Positions 1-8,990 of a DNA stretch of 64,000 nucleotides are shown one piece after another. The stretch is taken from NCBI GenBank assembly GCA_019058315.1, contig JAHPZH010000007.1, positions 124,001 through 188,000 on the forward strand. Direction: 5' to 3'. A program made the position numbers and the translations under genes. The notes below the pieces were generated by a model. That model did no database searches, had not been told where the DNA came from, and saw only the letters and a program-made list of their open reading frames with translations. The DNA comes from Candidatus Helarchaeota archaeon (GTDB taxonomy: Archaea > Asgardarchaeota > Lokiarchaeia > Helarchaeales > RDOG01). The number at the start of each line of letters is the position of its first letter. Position 1 is the first letter of the stretch.

Positions 1-375
1 AATTTCTTTAAAACTTAAGTAACGAAATAACTCTCCAAAACCTTCTAAAGTCTTTTCAAAGAGTGGTTTAATGGTTTCAATAGTTATATCTCTCTTACTA
101 ATACCCGTTCCTCCACTTGTAATTATGATATCGGTTTTATCTTTAATTAATTGTAGTAAAACTTCTTTAATTTTCAAATTCTCATCCGGGACTATTTGAA
201 ATGAAATAAAATTTTGCTTATTTTTTTCTAAAATTTCTTTTATTACAGGGATTGTCATATCAGTTGATTTTTTTCCCTCCTCTATTTCTAAATATCTTGT
301 GTCACTTACTATTAAAACTGAGTAATTCAGTATTTTTGGAGCACCGTGTTTATGTTTTAAATGTGTTTTTTCCAA
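1..375 (-). CDS. moaB: MoaB/MogA-family molybdopterin-binding protein, 3' part missing at the window edge
   Basis: The frame is open from a TTG at 375 to the window edge (125 codons). Its N-terminal part has the MoaB/MogA fold signature: a hydrophobic strand followed by VSDTR near residue 23, and later ITSGGTGISKRD, the conserved TSGGTG loop that contacts molybdopterin. Proteins of this family adenylylate molybdopterin or otherwise act late in molybdenum/tungsten cofactor synthesis. The TTG start lies only 15 bases after the moaC stop, so the two genes are probably cotranscribed. MoaB and MogA cannot be told apart here because the C-terminus is cut off. Confidence 0.85.
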   Translation of the reverse strand, partial: MEKTHLKHKHGAPKILNYSVLIVSDTRYLEIEEGKKSTDMTIPVIKEILEKNKQNFISFQIVPDENLKIKEVLLQLIKDKTDIIITSGGTGISKRDITIETIKPLFEKTLEGFGELFRYLSFKEI

Positions 376-390
376 GTTAATACACTCTAT

Positions 391-858
391 TTATAGATTC
401 TCTTTAATTTTCTTTAAAACAACTATATCCGAAATTCTTGTTGACGGATATTGACCCATTTCATCTTTTTCTAAATATTTTGTCATATCCCAAATAGTTA
501 AAAGTGCAATTTGCACTCCTAAAATCGCCTCTAACTCAACTCCCGTTTTTGCTATGGATTTTACTGAAACTGTTGTTTTTATAAATGGTTTGTCTCTATC
601 AATATCAAATTCTACATTCACATTAGAAATTGGTATGGGATGTGCTAAAAAAATTAATTCTGGAGTTTTTTTAATCGCATTTATCGCTGATAATTGTGCA
701 TTAATTAATGCATCTCCTTTTTTAATGGTCTTATTTTTAATCTGTTCTATTGTACTCTTCTTCAAAAAGATACGACCTTCAGCTATTGCTGTTCTTTGTA
801 TCTCTTTTTTTTCAGAAATGTCAACCATTGATATTTTTGAATTTTCCATTAATTTCAA
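391..858 (-). CDS. moaC: Cyclic pyranopterin monophosphate synthase MoaC
   Basis: MoaC converts the MoaA product into cyclic pyranopterin monophosphate, the second step of molybdopterin synthesis. The 155-residue length is normal for the family. Visible signatures are MVDIS near the N-terminus, LAHPIPI in place of the usual LCHP segment, and KTGVELEAI followed by LLTIWDMTK and KDEMG, which carry the conserved Glu, Asp and Lys of the active site. The ORF begins MKLMENSK; the second Met (residue 4) could also be the start. It is the first gene of a minus-strand pair with moaB and diverges from the JAMM gene across a 94-base AT-rich gap that must hold both promoters. Confidence 0.95.
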   Translation of the reverse strand: MKLMENSKISMVDISEKKEIQRTAIAEGRIFLKKSTIEQIKNKTIKKGDALINAQLSAINAIKKTPELIFLAHPIPISNVNVEFDIDRDKPFIKTTVSVKSIAKTGVELEAILGVQIALLTIWDMTKYLEKDEMGQYPSTRISDIVVLKKIKENL

Positions 859-952
859 CTTCCAACATTAAAAATTTAATAAGTAAAAAATCCCGAACTA
901 TTTAAAGAATTAATTAATATTTATCAATAATAACCTTATTGAGGAAGTTACA

Positions 953-2746
953 ATGGCACAAGAAGAACCTAAAGAAGAAGAAGGAATAAAAGAAGAAAAA
1001 GTAACAGTAAAGGGGAAAGTTTTGATAAAAGCCAAAGCATATAAAGACATTGTACTACACGCTTCTAGGTTTTGTAATTCTAAAATTCCACGAAATAAGT
1101 GGAAAGAAGTGTATGGATTCTTAGTAGGCACACTACAAGATGAAAACGTAGTAGTTAACGAAGCTGTTCCTATGACCCATGGGGGGACCACAGAAGTTCA
1201 ATTTGAAGAGAGACATTATATTGAAGCTGCCGAATTGGATGGAAAACTTGCTGAAACAAGTCAAGATTTTATAATCGGTTGGTATCATAGTCATCCTGGT
1301 CTTGATTTATTTCTTTCATCGGTAGATGTTCAAAATCATATGGGCTTTCAAGGTCCAAATCCTAAATCAATCGCTTTAGTGTTTGATCCAACTAAACTTT
1401 TTGAAGGTCATCCAGGATTTGAAATTTTTAGAATTAATAAAATTGACTTAACGTCAGGATTTCATAAAGTTCCATGGACAATTTTGGATTTAGATGAAGA
1501 GTTTTTTGCTCGTTCTCTTTTCGAATTAAGTGAAAAAAGTGCCGCAAGAAGACCAGTAATTGAAGAGTATGGAGAACAAGTTACAGAAATTGAACCAATA
1601 AGTTCCACTGAAACTCTCACACCTTCTCAAATTATAAGTATTGAGTCCCAAACTCCTTTAGAAACCCCTAAACCAACCCCCTCTGATAGACCTTCATATG
1701 CACAACAAAAGCTAGAAAAAGCTTTTTCGGAGGCTGATAAAGGGCATTATAAAGAAGCTATAGATTTAGCAATAAGTTCAGGAGAGGAATATGAAAAGAA
1801 TAATCAAGTTGGTATGGCTACAGATGCATTTCAACAGATTGCTGGATTCCTCTACGAATTTTGGGAGAAAATTAATAAAGTTAGAAAAAATCTATTTACT
1901 CGCCAAAAAGTCCCGGAAGAAAAAGATGCCAAATTAATGATAGATTTTGCTAAATTACTTCATTCTACAAGTAAAAAAATAGAATTTGATAGGATTGGAT
2001 TAGAAACTGAAATCAAAGATTTAGATGGGAATATGATAAAAGTCTTAGATGAAAAAATTCAAATCGCTAATATTCTTTATGAATCATCAAATATTTACTC
2101 CATGTTAATTCAAGAGATTTCCTCAAAAAAGGATATTAAAAAACAAATTGACTTTTTAAAGAAGGCTACTTCTTGCTTAAGCACAGCCATTATTTTTGCA
2201 AGAGCTGTCGAAATTCAATCAGATTTAGCTCAAAGAATTTTTAATTTTAATAAAATTATGTACCAAATCCATCAAAATCAAGGAGAAATTCAAGAAATGT
2301 ATGGGGAAGAACAATTATTAAAAATTAATCATTTAGAAGCTGCAAAAATATTTATTGGAGGAGCAAAAGAATTAGAAGATAGTGCAAATTCTATATTAGA
2401 TCCTTCATTACAAGAGAGTTTAAAGGCTTATTCAGAAAAATTAGTAGGGAGATCTTTTTTTAGCTTGGCTGATCATCAAAATTATAACCAAAAGAAATAT
2501 TGTGCCGCTAATCCCTATTATATAAAAGCTAAAGAATATTTCAGTAAAGCTGCTAAAACATTTGCTTTAAAAAAATCCCAAGAGTTAGCAAATATAGAAG
2601 TTTATTTAAGGTTAGCAACTCAAAGGGAAGAAAAAACACGAGAAAAATGCATACAAAGTAAAGGAAAGTTAATAGACGTATTAAAAATAAAACCAACAGA
2701 ACCTAAAATCAAAGTTTCGAAGCCTGAACCTTTATTTTTTCCTTAA
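953..2746 (+). CDS. JAMM/MPN (Rpn11-like) metallopeptidase with C-terminal helical TPR-like region
   Basis: Residues about 20-190 form an MPN domain with a complete JAMM zinc site: E52, H112-S-H114, then S122 and D125, exactly the E...HxHx(7)Sx(2)D pattern of active deubiquitinase-type peptidases such as Rpn11. Residues about 195-245 are a Pro/Ser/Thr-rich linker. From about 245 to the end the protein is almost all helical, with TPR-like stretches (for example around KGHYKEAIDLA). Removal of ubiquitin-like modifiers is inferred from the catalytic motif and from RING proteins elsewhere in the window; no ubiquitin, E1 or E2 gene is seen here. GAGG sits about 10 bases before the ATG. The helical extension is not part of the canonical Rpn11 layout. 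Confidence 0.85.
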   Translation: MAQEEPKEEEGIKEEKVTVKGKVLIKAKAYKDIVLHASRFCNSKIPRNKWKEVYGFLVGTLQDENVVVNEAVPMTHGGTTEVQFEERHYIEAAELDGKLAETSQDFIIGWYHSHPGLDLFLSSVDVQNHMGFQGPNPKSIALVFDPTKLFEGHPGFEIFRINKIDLTSGFHKVPWTILDLDEEFFARSLFELSEKSAARRPVIEEYGEQVTEIEPISSTETLTPSQIISIESQTPLETPKPTPSDRPSYAQQKLEKAFSEADKGHYKEAIDLAISSGEEYEKNNQVGMATDAFQQIAGFLYEFWEKINKVRKNLFTRQKVPEEKDAKLMIDFAKLLHSTSKKIEFDRIGLETEIKDLDGNMIKVLDEKIQIANILYESSNIYSMLIQEISSKKDIKKQIDFLKKATSCLSTAIIFARAVEIQSDLAQRIFNFNKIMYQIHQNQGEIQEMYGEEQLLKINHLEAAKIFIGGAKELEDSANSILDPSLQESLKAYSEKLVGRSFFSLADHQNYNQKKYCAANPYYIKAKEYFSKAAKTFALKKSQELANIEVYLRLATQREEKTREKCIQSKGKLIDVLKIKPTEPKIKVSKPEPLFFP

Positions 2747-2761
2747 AAAAGTAAAAAGAAA

Positions 2762-3205
2762 TTAAGTTTCAGTTTTTTTACTAGAAGGAGTAAGTTCCCA
2801 TATTGGATTGTCACCTAGAAACCATACAAAAATCCACTGTAAAAACATTAACACATTGGTCCAAATACCAACCGCAGCACACATACCAGTAGCAATTATA
2901 ACCATGATATCTACAGGCCATATATTTAAATTATCATTTTTAATTGGATCGAAACATATCAGATAATATAGAAGGACTCCTGCAAGAACAACACAAAGTT
3001 CAATAATATCTCGTAATCTAATTGGGTTCCCCATAAATTCTCCTATTAAATCAGGATAACTTCCTAGAACATTTAGCGGTTCGTATATACGTGGTCCAAT
3101 AAAAAAAATATATAGATATGCAAGACCTAATGAAGTTGTCGGTGCAAACCAGTTGAATGCTTTTCTCAAACTATTAGCTGGTTCCCAAACAGCCATATTA
3201 TTCAC
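2762..3205 (-). CDS. Small integral membrane protein, unknown function
   Basis: This 147-residue protein has about four hydrophobic helices, near residues 20-40, 67-87, 98-117 and 119-135, separated by short loops with few charges. The N-terminus is aromatic-rich and the C-terminus is a short Lys/Ser tail. I do not recognise the family. Translation may start at Met1 or at Met4 (MAVWEP). It converges with the JAMM gene (15-base gap) and follows thpR on the same strand after 78 AT-rich bases. Confidence 0.7.
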   Translation of the reverse strand: MNNMAVWEPANSLRKAFNWFAPTTSLGLAYLYIFFIGPRIYEPLNVLGSYPDLIGEFMGNPIRLRDIIELCVVLAGVLLYYLICFDPIKNDNLNIWPVDIMVIIATGMCAAVGIWTNVLMFLQWIFVWFLGDNPIWELTPSSKKTET

Positions 3206-3283
3206 CTTTTTTAAGTTTATATAAAAAAAATATGGTTATAAAACCTTTAATATTATTATAAAGGAAATTTCTTTTTATTATAT

Positions 3284-3835
3284 TCACAAAAAAGTCTCTT
3301 TGATTATAGTATAAATAGGACCTTTTCTCGTCAGAACGCTTTTTTTTAACTGAAAAGATTTAATATCCATAGTTCCAAATTTAAAATCCTTAGATTCTGT
3401 TATTTTTTTTATTAACTGTTCTTTATTTTTTCCACTTCGAACTCGTCCTATTGTTGCATGCGGAGAATAATGACGCTCTTTTTTAAATCCTAATTTAACG
3501 AAATTTGGATTTAATTGATTGTATAATTGAATCATTTTATCAGCACCTTCACCAGCACCCACCCAAATTACTCTAGGAAATGAAAGCTTTGGAAAAACTC
3601 CAACTTTTTCTAAAGCTACTTTAAATGATTCTCCTTCCACTTTTTCCATAATATCAATAATTTTATCTATTATTGGCTTAGTAATATCTCCAAAAAATTT
3701 GAATGTAAAATGAATATTTTCCCTCTCTACAAATTTTATATTTGCAAATTTTAAATCATTTTGGAAATTGATTATTTTATCTAAAATAGCTTGATCTTTA
3801 ATTTCAATACACATAAAAGCTCTAATTTTTTCCAT
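3284..3835 (-). CDS. thpR: RNA 2',3'-cyclic phosphodiesterase ThpR (2'-5' RNA ligase family)
   Basis: This is a 2H phosphoesterase with both HxTx motifs, HFTF at about residues 62-65 and HATIGR near residue 145. It hydrolyses 2',3'-cyclic phosphate ends of RNA and in vitro can join tRNA halves. The 183-residue length, the N-terminal RAFMCIEI strand and the RVIWVG segment before the second motif are typical of archaeal ThpR. It lies 57 bases downstream of the NifX-like gene on the same strand. Confidence 0.93.
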   Translation of the reverse strand: MEKIRAFMCIEIKDQAILDKIINFQNDLKFANIKFVERENIHFTFKFFGDITKPIIDKIIDIMEKVEGESFKVALEKVGVFPKLSFPRVIWVGAGEGADKMIQLYNQLNPNFVKLGFKKERHYSPHATIGRVRSGKNKEQLIKKITESKDFKFGTMDIKSFQLKKSVLTRKGPIYTIIKETFL

Positions 3836-3892
3836 TTTAACTCAATAATATACTCAAAATTTTGGATTTTTTTATTAGCTATAAAAAATTAG

Positions 3893-4318
3893 TTAGTGAT
3901 GATGGTCATGATGTCCACAACTTCCTCCACAAGATGCTGTGCTCATTTCTGAAAGCATGCCACAAAGAAAATCTCTCAACGCTTCTCTTACCGTTCCCAA
4001 AGCTCCTGTATATAACTTTATTCCTTTATATTGAAATCTTGCAAATGGAGTTGGACCTATATTTGAAGTTATAAGATAGTCAACTTTTTGATCCAATATC
4101 AAATTAATAGGAGTATCACAAAGATGACCTTCAATTTCATCATTTTTAACAACGTTGATTTCACATTCTTCATCTTCGAAAAGATTTTTCTTTATTGTTC
4201 CAGATGGAGGCAATTTTTTATCAATTTCTATTATTGTATAATATTCAGAATGTCCAAAGTGTTCACAAACTTCTGAATCGAGCCCTTTTTTATCCATTGA
4301 TGGAATTGCAACTTTCAT
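3893..4318 (-). CDS. NifX/NifB-C-type dinitrogenase iron-molybdenum cofactor domain protein
   Basis: The protein matches the small NifX-like domain: an N-terminal KVAIPSMD strand, the HFGHSEYY motif (residues about 20-27) and a central NIGPTPFARF stretch. Family members bind iron-sulfur or FeMo-cofactor precursors, or act as iron-sulfur carriers; many archaea have them without nitrogenase, and no nif structural genes lie nearby. The last 14 residues form a Cys/His-rich tail (CGGSCGHHDHHH) that looks like a metal-binding extension. The precise role is unknown. Confidence 0.85.
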   Translation of the reverse strand: MKVAIPSMDKKGLDSEVCEHFGHSEYYTIIEIDKKLPPSGTIKKNLFEDEECEINVVKNDEIEGHLCDTPINLILDQKVDYLITSNIGPTPFARFQYKGIKLYTGALGTVREALRDFLCGMLSEMSTASCGGSCGHHDHHH

Positions 4319-4454
4319 TAAATTTACACCTTTAATGTGTAAAAATAAACTTAAAATAAAAATTCTTTTTTCTTCCTTTAGAAAAAAAAATATATAAATT
4401 ATTGTTTATTCACTTTAAAGAATTTAAAAATACAACTGAACTGGTATGTAAATT

Positions 4455-5594
4455 TTGACCGGAAAAAAAAGAAAACTTAGACATTTGTCAATAAAACCAG
4501 AGGATTCAAAATCGTTAGATATTGAAGTTGAAGAGTCTGAATCCATTCCAAATTTAAAGAAAGTTGTATTAAAACCCATTGGTTATCCTCTAACTACCGT
4601 TGGGGAATCAGATTCACCTATTTTAAAAACCAATCACCATGAATTATTTCAAGCTTATGCATTGGAAATGTGGCTAGGGCAAATAGCTACGGTAGGTACG
4701 TATTTGTTCGATCAATATCTTTTCCCTGACTTTGCGTTCCAAGTAGTCAAAACTCAGCCTAAAATATCAGGAAAAATATCTTTATCAACGAAAATTAAAC
4801 TTCTAGAATCAATTCCACCAATAAAAAAAATTGAAGAAAAAATTAGTTTTGATGATATTATTGGCAACGAAGAAGCTAAAAGGAAATGTAAGGTCATTAT
4901 GAAATATTTGGATGATCCTGATTTATTCTTAGATTGGATTCCAAGAAATATTCTGTTTTATGGACCACCAGGAACAGGTAAAACAATGACTGCAAAGGCT
5001 TTAGCTACAACATGTAAAATACCCATATTTTTAACTAAAGCTACTGAGTTAGTGGGTATTCATGTCGGAGATGGGGCAAGAAGAGTACATAAGTTGTATT
5101 CAGATGCATCTAAAGGTGGTATTATTTTTATAGATGAATTAGATGCGATAGGATTAGATAGACGATATCAGGCTATTAGAGGAGATGTAACTGAAGTAGT
5201 AAATGCATTATTATCTGAGATGGATGGGTTAGATCCAAATTCAGGCATTGTTACTATTGGTGCAACTAATTCTTTATTTTTGTTAGATCCCTCCTTGGTA
5301 AATAGATTTGAATCTCAAATTAAATTTAACATATTTAATGATGAGGAACGCCTTCAATTTTTTGAAAAATATATTAAAAAATTACCTCTTCCGTTAGAAT
5401 ATGACTTAAAAAAATTATCAGATAAAACCAAGGGGATGACAGGCCGGGAATTGAAAGAAAAGGTTTTAAAAAATGCTTTACATCTAGCCATTCTTGATAA
5501 TTCTAAAATTATTCATTCTCATTTTGTAGATAAAGTTCTAAATGACTTTCAAAATGATAAAGATCCTGAAAAAATTAAAAAAATTTATTTGTAA
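4455..5594 (+). CDS. AAA+ ATPase of the AMA/PAN/Cdc48 type
   Basis: A single classical AAA+ module follows a 125-residue N-terminal region. Walker A is GPPGTGKT (170-177), Walker B is IIFIDE (223-228), the sensor-1 region contains TN at 271-272, and an arginine-finger-like Arg is at 284. The stretch FDDIIGNEEAKRKC before Walker A is like the archaeal AMA group (proteasome-ATPase-like proteins such as MJ1494, recalled from memory). These are probably protein unfoldases; substrate and partner are unknown. No HbYX motif is visible at the C-terminus (it ends KKIYL), so docking on the 20S proteasome is not evident. The start is TTG; UPF0200 follows after 27 bases. Confidence 0.9.
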   Translation: MTGKKRKLRHLSIKPEDSKSLDIEVEESESIPNLKKVVLKPIGYPLTTVGESDSPILKTNHHELFQAYALEMWLGQIATVGTYLFDQYLFPDFAFQVVKTQPKISGKISLSTKIKLLESIPPIKKIEEKISFDDIIGNEEAKRKCKVIMKYLDDPDLFLDWIPRNILFYGPPGTGKTMTAKALATTCKIPIFLTKATELVGIHVGDGARRVHKLYSDASKGGIIFIDELDAIGLDRRYQAIRGDVTEVVNALLSEMDGLDPNSGIVTIGATNSLFLLDPSLVNRFESQIKFNIFNDEERLQFFEKYIKKLPLPLEYDLKKLSDKTKGMTGRELKEKVLKNALHLAILDNSKIIHSHFVDKVLNDFQNDKDPEKIKKIYL

Positions 5595-5621
5595 TTTTAT
5601 TTTTAATGAACGGGGATTGTC

Positions 5622-6167
5622 TTGATAACAAAAGCCTACGGTATTGTAGGGATGCCTGGATCAGGAAAATCTGAAATTGTTAAAGTTGGTAAAGAAATGA
5701 ATATCCCTATAGTGGTAATGGGAGACGCTATTAGAGATGATTTAACTGAAAAAGGAATAGAAATAACTCCAGAAAATATGGGTAAATATGCCCTTAAGAT
5801 CCGGAAAGAAAACGGAATGGATGTTGTAGCTAAAAAGACTTTTAAAAAGATTTCAAATAAATCCATTAACAAATTAATAATCGAAGGTTTGAGAAATTAC
5901 GAGGAAGTAGAATATTTCAAATCTCATATTGAAAATTTTTTTATTATAGCAGTCCATGCATCTCCTAAAACACGATTTGTTCGTTTACAGAAACGAAAAC
6001 GTGAAGATGATTCTATAAAATGGGAAGTTTTTCTTGATCGAGACAAAAGGGAGATTAATTTTGGTATTTCTAAGCTCATCGCTCTTGCAGATTTTATGAT
6101 AATAAATGAGGGAGAATTAAATCTAGCTCAAGAAAAATTTAAAGAAATCTTACAAGGTCAAGATTAA
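5622..6167 (+). CDS. UPF0200 family nucleotide kinase-like protein
   Basis: The N-terminus carries a P-loop, GMPGSGKS (10-17), and the body has the kinase-like RFVRLQKRKRED lid region and FLDRDKRE motif typical of the archaeal UPF0200 family, which resembles dephospho-CoA and adenylate kinases. The substrate is not established. The TTG start follows a GGGGA stretch. It probably shares a transcript with the AAA+ gene. The length of 181 residues is normal for UPF0200. Confidence 0.85.
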   Translation: MITKAYGIVGMPGSGKSEIVKVGKEMNIPIVVMGDAIRDDLTEKGIEITPENMGKYALKIRKENGMDVVAKKTFKKISNKSINKLIIEGLRNYEEVEYFKSHIENFFIIAVHASPKTRFVRLQKRKREDDSIKWEVFLDRDKREINFGISKLIALADFMIINEGELNLAQEKFKEILQGQD

Positions 6168-6198
6168 AGTAAATATACCAAAATGAAAAAAATTTTAT

Positions 6199-7272
6199 TT
6201 ATTCTGACATTGGATAAGAACCAAAGATTCTAATCATATTAGTATATTTTTTTAATTCTTCTAAAGCTTCATTGCAAATTTTATTGTCTCTATGCCCCTC
6301 AAAATCTGTGAAAAAGAAGTATTCCCATGGAGTTGTTTTAGAAGGTCTGCTTTCTAATTTAGTAAGATTTATATTCCTTTCAGCAAAGACTTTAAGAGCT
6401 TTAACTAATGCTCCAGGAACGTGTTTTACCGAAAATGCTATAGACGTCTTATCTTTTCCAGTTTCTGGTACTTGAGACTTTCCAATAACAAAGAAACGAG
6501 TATAATTGTTTGGTGCGTCTTCTATTCCTTTGCGCATAATTTTCAAATCATAAATCTTTCCTGCTAATTCAGAACCGATAGCAGCAGCATTTTTTAGTTT
6601 ACTTACTGTTTCAGCTGCATTTGCAGTACTTTTAGTTGTAATCAGTTCTGCGTGTGATAAATTCTCCTCTAAATAGTTTCTACACTGCGAAAATGGCTGT
6701 GGATGGCTATATAATTGGTGAATATCTTTGAATTCGATTGTTTCAGGAGCTATCAAACAAAGAGAAATTCTTTCTATTATTTCACCGCAAACTATAATAT
6801 CTGACTCTAAAATTAAGTCTAAAGTCAATCCAATTGAACCTGTGGTTGAGTTTTCAATAGGAACTACACCATAATCAGATTCTCCAACTCTAACAGATCT
6901 AAAAATGTCAGAAATACTTTTTAACGGAACAAAATTACAGCTAGGTGAAAAATACCTTTGGGCTGCTTGTTCAGAAAAAGTCCCTCTAGGACCTAAGAAA
7001 GCTATTTTATAAGAACAATCTTGAATAATACGGCTAACTGATAAAATTTTTTCAAAAATTTTCCTAATTTCTTGAAATTGGGCACTTTTAAATTTTAATT
7101 TAGATAATTTTTCAAAGATTTTATTTTCTCTCTCTTTATCTATTATTGGGATTTGATTTTTCTTCTTAATGTTACCAATTTCTTTTACTAAAGCTACCCT
7201 TTCATCTAATAAATGAGCAATTTCTTCATTTATTTCATCAATTTTTTTCCTAGCTTTATTTAATTCTTCCAT
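6199..7272 (-). CDS. pheA: Bifunctional chorismate mutase / prephenate dehydratase
   Basis: Three domains are visible. Residues 1-85 are an all-helical AroQ-type chorismate mutase (LDERVALVKEIG). Residues about 88-270 are prephenate dehydratase with FLGPRGTFSEQAA, ENSTTGS (140-146), SHPQPFSQC (189-197) and the catalytic YTRF (257-260). Residues about 275-357 are an ACT domain with GALVKAL and ESRP (307-310), the phenylalanine-binding site for feedback inhibition. The enzyme takes chorismate to phenylpyruvate for phenylalanine synthesis. It converges with the UPF0200 gene (31-base gap). Confidence 0.96.
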   Translation of the reverse strand: MEELNKARKKIDEINEEIAHLLDERVALVKEIGNIKKKNQIPIIDKERENKIFEKLSKLKFKSAQFQEIRKIFEKILSVSRIIQDCSYKIAFLGPRGTFSEQAAQRYFSPSCNFVPLKSISDIFRSVRVGESDYGVVPIENSTTGSIGLTLDLILESDIIVCGEIIERISLCLIAPETIEFKDIHQLYSHPQPFSQCRNYLEENLSHAELITTKSTANAAETVSKLKNAAAIGSELAGKIYDLKIMRKGIEDAPNNYTRFFVIGKSQVPETGKDKTSIAFSVKHVPGALVKALKVFAERNINLTKLESRPSKTTPWEYFFFTDFEGHRDNKICNEALEELKKYTNMIRIFGSYPMSE

Positions 7273-7347
7273 TTAATTCCCTAATTAAAAATAATTAAAA
7301 ACTATATCCTTTTTGGAAGTGATTATTTAAAAATTTTTATTAAGAAA

Positions 7348-8064
7348 TTATATACCTTCTTGTAATTCTAATTTTGACATGCATCGAGGACATTTTTCAC
7401 CTGCAGCTTTTACCCACTCCATTATATGAGATCTATGGGCTGCTGATTTACAGTATTTACAACGAACTAATTCAGGGTCGTCGAACATCACCATTTGATG
7501 ACAAATAACACATTTTAATTGTCTTTTTTCTTGTTCAAAAGGTAAGCAGACTAATTCTTTCTTTAATTCATCATATTCACCGATAAGATCTCCATCAAAC
7601 ACGGCATTTTCAAGGATCTTTTCAACTGTTGAATTATCAATACCCAATTCCTTTGCGATCTTTTCTACAGAAACTCTATCAAACTCGCCAGTATTAGTTA
7701 CGCACCAATGTAAAACTCTATCTCTACTATTCATTAGAGCGGTGATAGGAATTTTTGTTGAATAACTTTCCATGGCTTGAAGTGCTCTACTAACATGCAT
7801 ATCAATAAAAGGATCCTCAAATAAATGACCATTAATTAGAAGAGCTACTGCATTAATTACATCATTTCCATTTGATTTTTCAATAACTTCAGTTAGAAAT
7901 TCATACATATCTCTAATAATTTCAGTATCGATGCCATCCATTTCTAAAATATAATATAATTCATTGATAGCTCCCTCATAATCAGAAATAGATACCATAT
8001 CTTTAGCTTTTTTTATTATTGCCTTTGCTTTCTTGTTCATTGATATAATGTCTAATTTAATCAC
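7348..8064 (-). CDS. PCI-like winged-helix protein with C-terminal RING-type zinc finger
   Basis: Residues 1-115 are helical. Residues about 127-165 form a winged helix (RVSVEKIAKELGI...VFDGDLIGEYD) that resembles the C-terminal wing of PCI-domain proteins. Residues 185-228 hold a RING-like zinc finger: C185-x2-C188, C202-x2-C205, H210-x2-H213 and C225-x2-C228, a C4H2C2 cross-brace pattern. RING fingers of this kind act as E3 ubiquitin-ligase modules and are typical of Asgard archaea; E3 activity here is inference. A second winged-helix-RING protein occurs at 60054-60992. The ORF start (MIKLDII) could be replaced by Met9. It diverges from cofE. Confidence 0.8.
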   Translation of the reverse strand: MIKLDIISMNKKAKAIIKKAKDMVSISDYEGAINELYYILEMDGIDTEIIRDMYEFLTEVIEKSNGNDVINAVALLINGHLFEDPFIDMHVSRALQAMESYSTKIPITALMNSRDRVLHWCVTNTGEFDRVSVEKIAKELGIDNSTVEKILENAVFDGDLIGEYDELKKELVCLPFEQEKRQLKCVICHQMVMFDDPELVRCKYCKSAAHRSHIMEWVKAAGEKCPRCMSKLELQEGI

Positions 8065-8215
8065 CCGTTTGAAAAAAAAACCAATTTTTTAAAAATAAAT
8101 ATTTCCTTTTTTCTTTTCATTCAAATGAGTTAATTTAAAGTTAAAACTAGGTTAAATATAACTCAATAATTTTTGGTTTATTCATTACAGAAAAACAAAA
8201 TGAGGAGTAATTATT

Positions 8216-8965
8216 TTGATTCAAATAATAGGAATAAAAGGGATTCCGATTATAAAACCCGGAGATAAAATAGCTGAAATTATATTTAATTCTATACAGA
8301 ATCAATCGCCTCTTGAAAATAAGGATATAATTGTTATTGCACAATCAATTATTTCTCGTGCTGAAGGAAGGGTTGTTAATTGGACAGAAATTGATCCAAC
8401 TCCTGAAGCAATTAAGCTAGGTAAAGAATTAGATAAAGATCCTAGAATAGTATCTCTTATTTTAAATGAATCAGTTTCAATATCTAGAAAAGGCCAAGGA
8501 AAGTTAATTGTTGAATTAAAATCTGGAATAATCTGTGCTAATGCTGGGATAGATCGTTCAAACTCCGGGGGAAATGATTTAGTTACTCTATTACCAGAGG
8601 ATCCTGATAAAAGTGCCCAACAAATTAGAGAAAAGATTAAAGAATTCTCCGGTTTAGATATTGGTGTAATTATTTCTGATACTCATGGGCGACCGTTTAG
8701 GAATGGAGCAATAAATATTGCGCTTGGAATCTCTGGATTTGAAAATGGATTATTGAGTTATGCGGGAAAAAAAGATTTATTTAATTATGAATTAGAATCA
8801 TCAATAGTTAATGTTGTTGATGAATTAGCAAGTGCTGCAGAATTAGTTATGGGAGAATCCGATGAAGCTATTCCTGTAGTGCTAATTCGAGGTTATAAAT
8901 TCAATATTGGTAATGATCGTTCTAAATCATTGATTAGAGAAAAAGAATCCGATTTATTTAGGTAA
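8216..8965 (+). CDS. cofE: Coenzyme F420-0:L-glutamate ligase CofE
   Basis: CofE adds glutamates to F420-0 using GTP, completing the deazaflavin coenzyme F420. The signatures present are GIPIIKPGDKI near the N-terminus, ANAGIDRSN near residue 110, and SDTHGRPFRNGAINIALG near residue 160, which carry the metal and nucleotide ligands. The length of 249 residues is typical of stand-alone archaeal CofE. The TTG start is preceded by TGAGGAG about 8 bases upstream. Its presence implies F420-dependent redox chemistry in this organism. The Nudix gene follows 25 bases later. Confidence 0.95.
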   Translation: MIQIIGIKGIPIIKPGDKIAEIIFNSIQNQSPLENKDIIVIAQSIISRAEGRVVNWTEIDPTPEAIKLGKELDKDPRIVSLILNESVSISRKGQGKLIVELKSGIICANAGIDRSNSGGNDLVTLLPEDPDKSAQQIREKIKEFSGLDIGVIISDTHGRPFRNGAINIALGISGFENGLLSYAGKKDLFNYELESSIVNVVDELASAAELVMGESDEAIPVVLIRGYKFNIGNDRSKSLIREKESDLFR

Positions 8966-8990
8966 TTAATCATTTAATAAAATTTACAAG

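Noticed and set aside
554..871. 105-codon plus-strand frame over moaC
   Set aside because: It is antisense to a gene with strong MoaC motifs and has no family features of its own.
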